Part shown: positions 57,101-64,000 of the stretch, one piece after another
Position numbering within the stretch: the first letter of the stretch is position 1
Layout of the letters: every line of letters starts with the position of its first letter
Assembly (NCBI GenBank): GCA_023014485.1
Contig: JAJOZX010007470.1
Span: 142,501-206,500, forward strand
Source of the DNA: Bathynomus jamesi
Lineage: Eukaryota > Arthropoda > Malacostraca > Isopoda > Cirolanidae
DNA length: 64,000 bases
Direction of reading: 5' to 3'
Position numbers and translations under genes: made by a program
The notes under the pieces: generated by a model
Databases searched by the model: none
Told to the model about the DNA's origin: nothing
What the model saw: only the letters and a program-made list of their open reading frames with translations

Positions 57101-59898
57101 GTGACTAACTTGAGAGGATTTTTAATGTTTAATTAGTGCTGTAATTTCATCATGGTTGGCTCGCCGGATTAAATTATTATTTTAGGAGCAAGTTTAACTT
57201 ATCATATTTGGATCAATTAAACAAATTAAAATGTTACTATTGAAAATTCATTTCCTACTTTTAAAAATAGTTTTGTTCTTTGTTTACACCGGCCCGACAC
57301 TTAAATCCAATAAAAAAATGATTTATCACGTAAATTTAAATATTTAATATTTAAAGTCAAACATTTATTATGATGAGTTTTAAATGTGTTGTTGACCTTT
57401 CAGATCCGGTTGTTGCAAGGGGCAGCCAATGCCTACCATTTCGAAGTGGACGATCGCTTCGATCGCTGGTGGGACTCCGTTCTGGTCCTCGATGGCAAGG
57501 AAGTGTTCGACCTTTCCTGCCAAATCGAACCTGAGGGAAATTCGTCAGCACCTCCGTCAGTAAAAGGAGGCAGGACAAAGACGTAAGTGTTGATACTAAT
57601 TTCGTTGTATTAAGTAAAACTTGTTAAAAAAATGTTAACATCCAGGAAGCTCATTTCCCCACAATGTAGAGGTGTGTGCGCCCAAAGGGTCACCTTTAGC
57701 CCGCGTATTAACAGGGTAAGCAGCCAACTCAACCTAGGAGCCAGTAGACAGGAGCGAACCAGAGACTCAACGCTCAGAGTCCGCCACCGCAACCACTGAG
57801 CTACCGGGCGCCACAAGTAAAATTTATCCACGCATTTTTTAATGATGATCTTTATTGGGTGGAGATATCTTTTGCCTGAAGCATAAAGCTTATTTTTTTA
57901 TTTAATTGCTATATATTATCTTTGACCGGAGGTCCGGTGCCAATGTCTCCGAGAATCTGATAAATGAGAATTTTGATTTGTGTATCTGGCGAAACATTAT
58001 AGAAATATTTTTGTTTAACAGCTTGGGTCACTATAAGACTAACAGCATTGGAGAGAATTCCATCGTCTCTTCAAACGATTCCTTTATAATGAATCAAAAC
58101 GACTCTTACCTTGTTGAGAGAAAGGTAAAATTATTATTTTCTTTTCTTTTTTTTAAGGTTGTCTTTACTGCGTCGTGGTTAAGGCACATTTTCTTGACTA
58201 TGAAACCCCTATGAGACCTAACATATTTTAGTGTTTTAAAACAACGAAGCTTTACATGGTTCAGATTTAAAAATGAAACAAAAGTTAGTAATGACGCGCG
58301 AATTAAGAGTTTCACCCCACCTTTCTTCCTGATTGAGACTATTTTTGCGTGAATATTGTACAAAATTCGTACTTAAATTATTTAAATAAAATCTTATTTT
58401 CTTCATCGATTTGGCTCGTAATGAAAAAAGATTGTTCGGTTCAGTACATTATTAAGCAGCTTTCTCTTCATATCATACGCTATTCCGTCTGTATGAAAGA
58501 GAGACGTAAAATAGTCTTAAGAACAACAGTGATAATCCAATTGAATTTTCTTAACTTTGAGGCTTTATTGTCCTAATTAAAGTGATGCTACTTTCGTTTG
58601 TAAGCGTGATGGACTGTAAGAAATTGTGATGAGTAAAATTTACAGCCTAGTGTAAAGTAACTTACTAATTTCAGTTATCTACGTCTTCAAATTCTTCTCT
58701 ACCTTCTATGAATATCTCTGTCCATTCGAGTGGTGCCAGCGTTTCTCCGTCCACTCCTGAGAAAACTCCGAGATCCTCCGTCAATAATAGTCAAGAGTTC
58801 ACCGAACACCTGTCGCAAACCTCAATCTCCCCTTACATCAGTCAAGATTTTTATATTATCAAAGTATCAATAGAATCTGGAGCTCATGAGATGGAAGGTA
58901 GTAATAATAACGATTTATAAAATATCTTTAGAAAGTAAAGAGAGATTTTAAATAAAGTTTAAAGCTATACTATACTTTCAAGAATTCACGCTTCTATAAT
59001 GTTTCAACAGGTGTAAATCTATACAAGAGCATTTACCTGAGTAATTCGGAAAGGACGCCTTCTGTGATAGAAAAAGCCATGTTGAAACATGACATTGTAG
59101 GTGACCCAAAGGATTACACCCTCGCTCAGTTGTTATCGGATGGAGGTCAGTAAAATTCAGTAATAGTTAACTGTAGGATATGATAATCTGAAAGATAAGA
59201 TAGTTCTTAAATTATTTAATCACGTAAGTGAAATTCAAAGACACACCGACGTCTAATAGCAACATGGTTAAGTCACGACAAGCGAATTTCACTTGCATTA
59301 TTAATTTTGTTTGAAAGAGTGAGAAGTAATTAACTTTTGTCATATCTCTTCATACTGAATTATGCAATGTATTTAGGCAAAGAGAATAGTTACAGAACGT
59401 TAAGGTATTTAGGTATTTTTTACAGTTTATTTTTACGCTATATTATTATTGTAAAACTTAAAATATACTGTACATACATACATCAAAAATCTTATTTCCC
59501 AAATGAGTCGGGGTGAGAAGGTAGGCATACTCTGATATAAAATACAGAAAGTAATGAAAAAGAGAAAAGGTTGAAGCATCCACATTTATTCACTTAAAAT
59601 ATAATTTTAATTATATTGGCACTCGCATAAAACTTAATTTTTACTTAATGTTTTAGGTAATATCATTTGGCACTATTGATGCCAAATATTAGTTTAGGTA
59701 AATTATTATAAGCTGATACTTTTTGCAGAAATGATCCTTCCCCCAAATGTGAACGTCTACTATGCAATTAAACTCACAAGCGAGCTGAAATTTGTCTTGA
59801 GACGACGACGACATGGCGACGAGAACACAATCGTCAGAAAGAACCCGGCGAAGAACCATAAAGTTAGGAAAAAACTTATGAATCTCAAAGCCTATTGA
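50967..59898 (+). CDS. Rgl: Ral guanine nucleotide exchange factor (RalGDS/Rgl family), 12 exons
   Basis: Exons: 50967-51349, 53366-53547, 54508-54674, 54980-55192, 55371-55481, 56431-56595, 56943-57083, 57404-57582, 58022-58124, 58675-58897, 59011-59145, 59729-59898. All introns are GT..AG with matching phases. Adding the three bases apparently missing from exon 1 gives a 725-codon frame including the stop. The product would load GTP on the small GTPase Ral downstream of Ras at membranes. Domain order: REM (exons 1-2), CDC25/RasGEF core (exons 3-8, with [57 protein letters not shown]), linker, and RA domain (exons 10-12). The 5' end is not in this exon set. Family identity is firm. Rgl versus RalGDS naming follows the arthropod single-copy gene. 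Confidence 0.93.
52036..52905 (-). mobile_element. CR1/Jockey-like LINE 3' end in an Rgl intron
   Basis: A minus-strand open frame of at least 277 codons reads [126 protein letters not shown] and a stop at 52036-52038. This is the thumb and C-terminal region of a non-LTR retrotransposon reverse transcriptase. The RT active site is missing, so it is 5'-truncated, cut at a TA tract (52907-52922). The 3' tail (51998-52035) has AAGGTAAGGT before a TA tract. The frame is fully open, so the insertion is probably young. Confidence 0.85.
52940..53012 (+). repeat. Truncated Penelope terminal block (hammerhead 3' half)
   Basis: GTTGAATACACGAAAGGCCT TGGAAT and then TTTTTCCTTGTGGGTTTGCA match 18535-18600. 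The CTGACGA half is missing, replaced by sequence adjoining a TA tract. A long (GT)n tract (53031-53079) follows. Confidence 0.65.
53031..53079. repeat. (GT)n microsatellite
   Basis: About 24 uninterrupted GT units, inside an Rgl intron. Confidence 0.95.
53366..53547 (+). CDS. Rgl: Rgl exon 2 of 12 (REM end)
   Basis: [37 protein letters not shown]: the W-L-x-x-Y-x-x-D-F signature of the RasGEF N-terminal module. Acceptor TTATTCAG, donor GTAAGT. A MITE (53575) begins 27 bases after the donor. Confidence 0.9.
53575..54083. mobile_element. Foldback MITE with nested 5S-SINE, in Rgl intron 2
   Basis: Left end CAGGGTGTCCCATAAATCCG after TA; right end degenerate (GGACGTATGGGTCACC). Interior contains TTGCAGGTAGAATAACGCAA and GAGTTACACTCGTGAGGAAA. 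A 5S-SINE (53810-53998) interrupts the right arm, flanked by TTGTTTTAGTTCTTAT and TTGTTTTAGTTCTAAT (15 of 16 identical), a target duplication made of MITE sequence. Confidence 0.85.
53810..53998 (-). repeat. 5S rRNA-derived SINE, copy 5
   Basis: Minus strand: GTCGTAACACCGTTTTCCGT, AATCAGCGAAGTTAAGCGAC, ATTGGGTCTGGGTAGTAGTT, GGATGGGAGACCGTCC, then the family 3' part. This copy keeps the 5S-like head best (GAAGTTAAGC, GGATGGGAGACC). Confidence 0.85.
54508..54674 (+). CDS. Rgl: Rgl exon 3 of 12 (linker, start of RasGEF domain)
   Basis: [20 protein letters not shown] ends in [10 protein letters not shown], the conserved opening of CDC25-type RasGEF domains. Donor GTAAGT. Confidence 0.9.
54980..55192 (+). 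CDS. Rgl: Rgl exon 4 of 12 (RasGEF)
   Basis: [40 protein letters not shown] and [18 protein letters not shown] and the W-x-x-R-E/D region are typical of the RalGDS subgroup. Confidence 0.93.
55371..55481 (+). CDS. Rgl: Rgl exon 5 of 12 (RasGEF)
   Basis: [20 protein letters not shown] followed by [13 protein letters not shown], the highly conserved catalytic-core segment containing N-F-(S/N)-S/T-L. Phase 0 at both ends. Confidence 0.93.
55752..56300 (+). mobile_element. Mariner-type element with ~144-bp TIRs, in Rgl intron 5
   Basis: TA flanks. The left arm (55752-55895) and right arm (about 56158-56300) are inverted copies starting CAGGGTGTCCGAGAATTATC and running through CCATGAAGTGTAGAAATTCC and TTTACAGAGAATCTC. 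Between them is a transposase C-terminal remnant and, at about 56128, a partial extra copy of the terminus (TTGTACAGATAGTGTTCGGA). Confidence 0.85.
55904..56050 (+). pseudogene. Mariner-type transposase C-terminal remnant
   Basis: [48 protein letters not shown]: the typical last ~48 residues of this transposase group. The catalytic triad and DNA-binding region have been deleted. Confidence 0.85.
56344..56384 (-). repeat. 5S-SINE 3' fragment
   Basis: GAGGTTGTTTAACCTCCTTC GCGACATC matches the 3' end of the 5S-SINE at 53805-53840. It sits 46 bases upstream of the exon 6 acceptor. Confidence 0.5.
56431..56595 (+). CDS. Rgl: Rgl exon 6 of 12 (RasGEF)
   Basis: [34 protein letters not shown]-x-E-x-x-x-I-F-S-x-x-N-N and R-E-L-L-x-K-E-G-T are RalGDS-subgroup hallmarks. 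A SINE fragment (56344-56384) lies 46 bases before its acceptor. The 3' part ([19 protein letters not shown]) is divergent. Confidence 0.9.
56943..57083 (+). CDS. Rgl: Rgl exon 7 of 12 (RasGEF hairpin)
   Basis: [36 protein letters not shown]: the signature helical-hairpin region of the exchange factor, nearly identical to the consensus. Confidence 0.95.
57404..57582 (+). CDS. Rgl: Rgl exon 8 of 12 (end of RasGEF)
   Basis: [37 protein letters not shown]. The Y-x-x-x-x-D-x-x-F-x-x-W-F/W and LSCxxEP motifs close the catalytic domain. Confidence 0.92.
57640..57818 (-). repeat. tRNA-derived SINE-like repeat in Rgl intron 8
   Basis: Minus strand: GGCGCCCGGTAGCTCAGTGG (A box), CGGTGGCGGACTCTGAGCGT, TCTGGTTCGCTCCTGTCTAC (B box), then an unrelated body with CGCGGGCTAAAGGTGACCC. 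The head is tRNA-like; it is a different family from the composite SINE. Confidence 0.65.
58022..58124 (+). CDS. Rgl: Rgl exon 9 of 12 (linker)
   Basis: A small exon, rich in Ser and Asn ([20 protein letters not shown]). Phases fit both neighbours (2 bases carried in, 0 out). No domain. Confidence 0.8.
58675..58897 (+). CDS. Rgl: Rgl exon 10 of 12 (linker and RA start)
   Basis: Ser/Thr/Pro-rich linker ([20 protein letters not shown], several S/T-P sites) followed by [12 protein letters not shown], the first strand of the Ras-association domain. Confidence 0.88.
59011..59145 (+). CDS. Rgl: Rgl exon 11 of 12 (RA domain)
   Basis: [42 protein letters not shown] and T-P-x-V-I-x-K-A-M are typical of RalGDS-type Ras-binding domains. 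Confidence 0.93.
59729..59898 (+). CDS. Rgl: Rgl exon 12 of 12 (RA end, stop codon)
   Basis: [27 protein letters not shown] ends the RA domain, followed by a basic tail and TGA at 59896-59898. Confidence 0.93.
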
Positions 59899-61728
59899 GG
59901 ATTAAGTTGTCTTACTCGGAATAGGCGAGTCGTGGAATTTCTTTGATAGCGAATTTTATACAGGCTCTTAAAATTTTTAATTTCGCTCGTTTTTTTTTTA
60001 AACTTTTTATGGACTTTAACTTCTTGTTATAGGTCTATTTAAACATTCTTAAACATTCATCTTCCTTTCAATTCCTATTATCATAGCCACTAAATATTCA
60101 GATTCCTTCCAACTCTTAGTTTAATCACAGTTGAAATGATTATCTAAAATGAATATAATCATACAGTCTCAAGTTAGTAATTACCTATTTTTATAGCCTT
60201 GATAAAGTTCTTTTTACATAAAATTTGTTAAAATATTATGTTGTTCCTCGTTTGTACAGCCTCGAGTAATTTTTTCCCAAGCAATTTTTAAAAATTAGCA
60301 AATTTATTTCTCGCGTTTTAATTCATTCTGGCCTGAATTTTTTTCACAGTAGTCGTTTCGAGGTGTACCCACGTACGCTTCCCGCCTGATTGAGTTAAGT
60401 AAGGTGAAAATACGATACCTCCTAAATATTATTAATAAATAACATCTTAAAACCCCTTTTTTTAATTACTTTTTACTTATTTTCAAATTCCCATCAGCTT
60501 CCAACGAATAGAGATAAGAAATGATGATGAAATCAAACCGAAGAAAGTGTTTTAAAAATATAATAATAATAATAATAATAATTATTAGATACAAATATTT
60601 CCCTAACATGTTTTTTATATACGAGATTAATTTATAACATTCACGTACGATATATATTTATGATGTATTTAATTAATAATAACTTGGTAGAAATTCTTGA
60701 ACGAATTTCTTAACTGAAGTTTCCATAAAGAGAGAGAGAGAGAGTAACTAAAGAGTTCAATTTGTACTTAATTAATGCTAATTAAATATAGAGAAATAAT
60801 TTTGGAGATGTCTGTTGAATTTTGAAATGTTTTTACGATTCTCAACTTATAATCTACCCCAGGAAATGTAAAGTGGGCTTTTTACCATAGATAACTAGAT
60901 AACTTAGTGTTCAGAGGCCACTTGCATTTCAAAGACTGAGTTTACTGAGTTTACTGCGTATTCGATCTCTCTAAAGTTAACTTTAAAATATGAGAATATT
61001 GCAATATGTTACATACTCAGAGATTATGGCGCTCAAATTGTGTTAGTAGTTTTAATTATTACGATTATTTTATGCAGCTCACTTGACAACCGTAGTTAGT
61101 AGTAAAATTTGAGTTTCAGGATTAACTACAGGGTGATTCAAAAGTGAAGTAGTTTTTAATTCGCGAACCTAAAAATCTGCATTACCTTTTGGTCAACCCT
61201 GTGTAATCGAAATTTTAACTTTTGCGAAAGTTAAAAACTTTCGATATTACTAAACTTATTTTATTTTTGGTTACAAAACTACATCGAATATAGTATGAAA
61301 ATAGTCTATATTATATGGATAACTTTTATGCTAAAAGTTGGGTTGTGTATATATATTATATATAATAATTATTTTTTCCTAAGTTTTATTTTTGTACAAT
61401 ATGAACAAAGTTTCCTTTTTGTTGACTTAGAAGTTTAAAAACCAAAGATATTAATTTTAAGGAACGTGTAAATATTAAATATTTTTTAATCTAAGTCTCT
61501 AACGTCATTCCTCCTTGTAGTTATTAAAAAGCAACTTTTTTATACGTTCAAATATGTAAATAATATACGACCAATTTATTTTGAAGAATGTTATTATTAA
61601 TCTTTGTAAATAAATATGAATTGTTTTCTGGTATTTTTATTTTAATTCCAGTTCATTGTTTGGTAGTTCATTTTTGTTGATGTAAATGGAGGGAAATTTT
61701 TAGGTATGGATCGTGTATGTAGCTTTTA
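59899..61728. other. Rgl 3' UTR and downstream intergenic region
   Basis: AT-rich. AATAAA-type hexamers occur near 60431 and 61609, but the polyadenylation site cannot be chosen. A solo mariner-like end (ACAGGGTGATTCAAAAGTGA) lies at 61129-61150 without a partner. Confidence 0.5.
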
Positions 61729-62250
61729 TTGTGTGGTCAAGGAACATTGTTCCGTCAGCTATGTACTATTACAGGTATAGTTCAAGGGAAAAATTCGTCA
61801 AATTGGGAGAAAATCCCCAAGTTAGTAAGTAGTTTGGGAAATTTTTTCCCAAAGTTAGTAAGTAGTCGTTTGGGAAATTTTTTCTGGCACTTTAATTTTT
61901 TGGCGATTTTGTTCTATGAGGTTGTACACAGCAGACATTTGACTTTAGTGTACAACAGTCTGAAAGAATCGCCGAAGCACCGTTGCTCTCATTGCGAACT
62001 CGACCCTCGCCTTCCTATACGTGATAAGGGTGGAGATTGGTTGAGGTCCCATCGATGGAAAAATACTCAACCACGAAGGAACAAAGAAACTTGGGACTTT
62101 GGCAATCCACCCACCAACGCTACCCTCGGGAATTTTTGCAGGCTCGTCTGGCAGTTTAAAATGAATGTTAAACATAGAAATAACAGGGTTGGTCTTATTG
62201 GACCCAACCCACTTGTCTCCAGTGGGTTTCATCAGAAAAACAAACATTGA
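61729..62250 (+). other. Unrecognised 173-codon ORF
   Basis: The longest unassigned frame outside transposons. The N-terminal part contains a 30-bp duplication (KLVSSLGNFF / KLVSSRLGNFF). The second half (SPKHRCSHCELDPRLPIRDK, GNPPTNATLGNFCRLVWQFK) is more complex, and the antisense strand is also open. GC is higher than its surroundings. No family recognised. It could be part of an unknown repeat. Confidence 0.3.
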
Positions 62251-63204
62251 AAAAACACGAGAATCCGCACATTTAGGGTTTTATTTAACTTTACAATTTC
62301 CTGAAGTTATTTAAATGTAAATACCATGTTTTAAAGTAAATTAAAATACAGTATACGTTTTATTTTTGGCTTCGAGAAATGTAGCTTCCTACAATTCACT
62401 TGATGAATTTAAATTTCCCTTTTTATTACAGTTTGTATTATTGTATTTATAATTTTTCACCCTACTTCTGGTCTAATTCTAAGAAACTGCTAATTCTCAC
62501 CTATGTAACCATAAACAAACTTAAATCTTTGGGGATAAGTGATAGAATGTTATTACGGAAAACTATTTAAATATTGGATTAAAATATGTAAGGTATATAT
62601 ATGTCCGTGGGTGCAATGGGCTTTTTCAAAGAAATTCGATTTTGCTAACCCTGATAAATGCAAAGAGGGTGCGAGTTGACAAGATTTGTCGGAACGGACA
62701 CTTTGACTTAGTCCGTGCAAAACAAAGCTGAAATGGAATGGTGATGTGGAATGGAAAAAAAATGGAAGGCGTGAAATCGGGTAAGAGGAGTGTTGCTTTG
62801 CTAATGAAAGACGAGTGGTTTGAAAATATGAGGGAGTATAAATGTCAACAATACAGTAGATAACTGTATACTAAGTTTAACGTAGTAAAAGTAGCAGTGA
62901 TTTGTAGCAAATGAGCTATGTGATAGTAGATGTGTAGTGGGGAAGGATGATTTCTGGAATATGTCGTAAACCTGGAGAATGAATATAGAGTTATTGTACT
63001 GGGTGATCTGAATGGGAAAGTGGGAGTTAGCCTTGAGCTTTGAATGATGATGATAGCGATAGAATAATTGTGTATGGAAGGAGGTCTGTGTGTTGAAAAC
63101 AAATACTTCCAACACAAGACGTCCATAAGTACTATGGGTAAAGAAAAAAGAGTGGAGAAAAGTATGACAGACTATGTTAGTGAGTAAAGATGCGGAGAGA
63201 CTCT
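62251..63204. other. Intergenic interval
   Basis: No gene recognised. Minus-strand ORFs at 62801-63126 are low-complexity Ser/Tyr/His-rich and unassigned. Confidence 0.5.
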
Positions 63205-64000
63205 CTAATACAAAAGCTGTGTGAGGGTGAAAGCCCTATTCGAACTCTTTCGCTACGGATCTTGAGTTAACAATAAAACATCTTCGCTATTTCGCTGGAT
63301 GGGCTGATAAATTCTCAGGATCGACAATCCAATAGATAGTCCTCATTTTGCTTACACGCGTCTTGAACCTGTTGGAGTTTGTGGACAAATTATTCTTTGG
63401 AATTTCCCATTAGTTATGCAAGCAATGAAGCTTGGACCTGCTCTCGCAACAGGTAATACCATTGTCATGAAATTAGCTGAACAAACTCCTTTGATTGGAC
63501 TTTACAGCGCCAAATTGGCAGCGGAAGCCGGATTTCCTGCTGGTGTTGTCAATATCATTCCCGGTTTCGGACCCACAGCTGGTGCTGCTATCGCAATTCG
63601 CATGGACGTCGATAAAGTAGCGTTTACGGGATCAACGGAAATTGGGCATTTGATTCAACAAGCGGCGGGCGCAAGGAACTTAGAGTTACATTGGGGTTGG
63701 GAGGAAAGAGCCCGAACATAGTCTTTAAAGATGCAGATTTAGCGAACGCTGTTGAACAATCTCAGTTCGGACTCTTCTTTAATCAGGGTCAAGAATCTTC
63801 GTTGAGGATTCTGTTTACTATGAATTTGTTGAACGTAGTGTCGAAACGGCAAAGAGAAGGACAGTCGGAGACCCATTCAATTTAAATAATGGACAAAGTC
63901 CACAGGTTGACGAAGCACAGCAAAGTAAGATCTTGAATTTGGTTGATTCTGGATAGAAGGAAGGGGCAAAGTTGCTTTGTGGAGGTATGAAGGTTGGAGA
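63205..64000 (+). pseudogene. Aldehyde dehydrogenase processed pseudogene (runs off window)
   Basis: Homology to the ALDH1/2 class (NAD(P)-dependent oxidation of aldehydes): [110 protein letters not shown] (nucleotide-binding site), [24 protein letters not shown] and NNGQSPQVDEAQQSKILNLV. No intron interrupts ~800 bp. Defects: a frameshift near 63330, another near 63682, the LELGG glutamate read as Gly, the FNQGQCCCAGS cysteine segment deleted at about 63788 with a shift, and an in-frame TAG near 63954. A retrocopy is the likeliest origin. Confidence 0.85.

Overview
The window is eukaryotic, AT-rich and mostly intergenic or intronic. Spliced genes with GT..AG introns, very dense microsatellites ((TA)n, (CT)n, (GT)n), TTAGG-like stretches and the transposon families present (mariner-like elements with CAGGGTGTCC ends, Penelope-like elements, hAT MITEs, tRNA- and 5S-derived SINEs) all point to an arthropod. 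A decapod crustacean fits best, but the species cannot be fixed from this sequence alone.

Two gene-level objects can be named. (1) A Ral guanine nucleotide exchange factor (Rgl/RalGDS family) runs on the + strand from 50967 to 59898. Twelve exons have compatible phases and encode, in order, the REM (RasGEF_N) module, the CDC25/RasGEF catalytic domain, a Ser/Thr/Asn-rich linker and a C-terminal Ras-association domain. Its first visible exon carries three apparent one-base deletions. An exon-like ORF at 21918-22142 ends in the right phase and could be an upstream exon. (2) At the right edge (about 63205-64000) lies an intronless, frameshifted aldehyde dehydrogenase copy that has lost the catalytic cysteine segment and the general-base glutamate. 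It is a pseudogene.

The rest is mobile DNA. 1-5.2 kb: SINEs and a 1.7-kb non-autonomous hAT-like element holding a minisatellite and a foldback hairpin. 5.2-14.8 kb: microsatellites and one TIR element (8456-8822). 14.8-18.7 kb: a LINE 3' end, then a ~2.6-kb Penelope inverted repeat with RT and GIY-YIG fragments, then a second Penelope 3' end that finishes in a hammerhead-ribozyme-like motif. 19-21.6 kb: head-to-head tRNA-SINEs, a 5S-SINE nested in a TIR element, and a foldback element. 22-33.5 kb: mini-MITEs, hAT MITEs with exact 8-bp target duplications, a mariner derivative keeping only its catalytic domain, a 5S-SINE and a LINE remnant. 34.9-46.7 kb: another hAT MITE, a tRNA-SINE, a tRNA-like palindrome, a decayed transposase, a mariner derivative keeping only its DNA-binding half, a composite tRNA-SINE, and foldback and mini-MITE elements. 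48-58 kb: 5S- and tRNA-SINEs and, inside Rgl introns, a CR1/Jockey-like LINE 3' end, a MITE with a SINE in it, and a long-TIR mariner remnant.

No CRISPR, operon or bacterial-type structure is present. The most unusual signals are the hammerhead-like motif on the Penelope ends, the 5S rRNA-derived SINE family, the palindromic tRNA-like unit that has lost its B box on one arm, and a recurring TTAGG-containing hairpin core found inside foldback elements with different termini.
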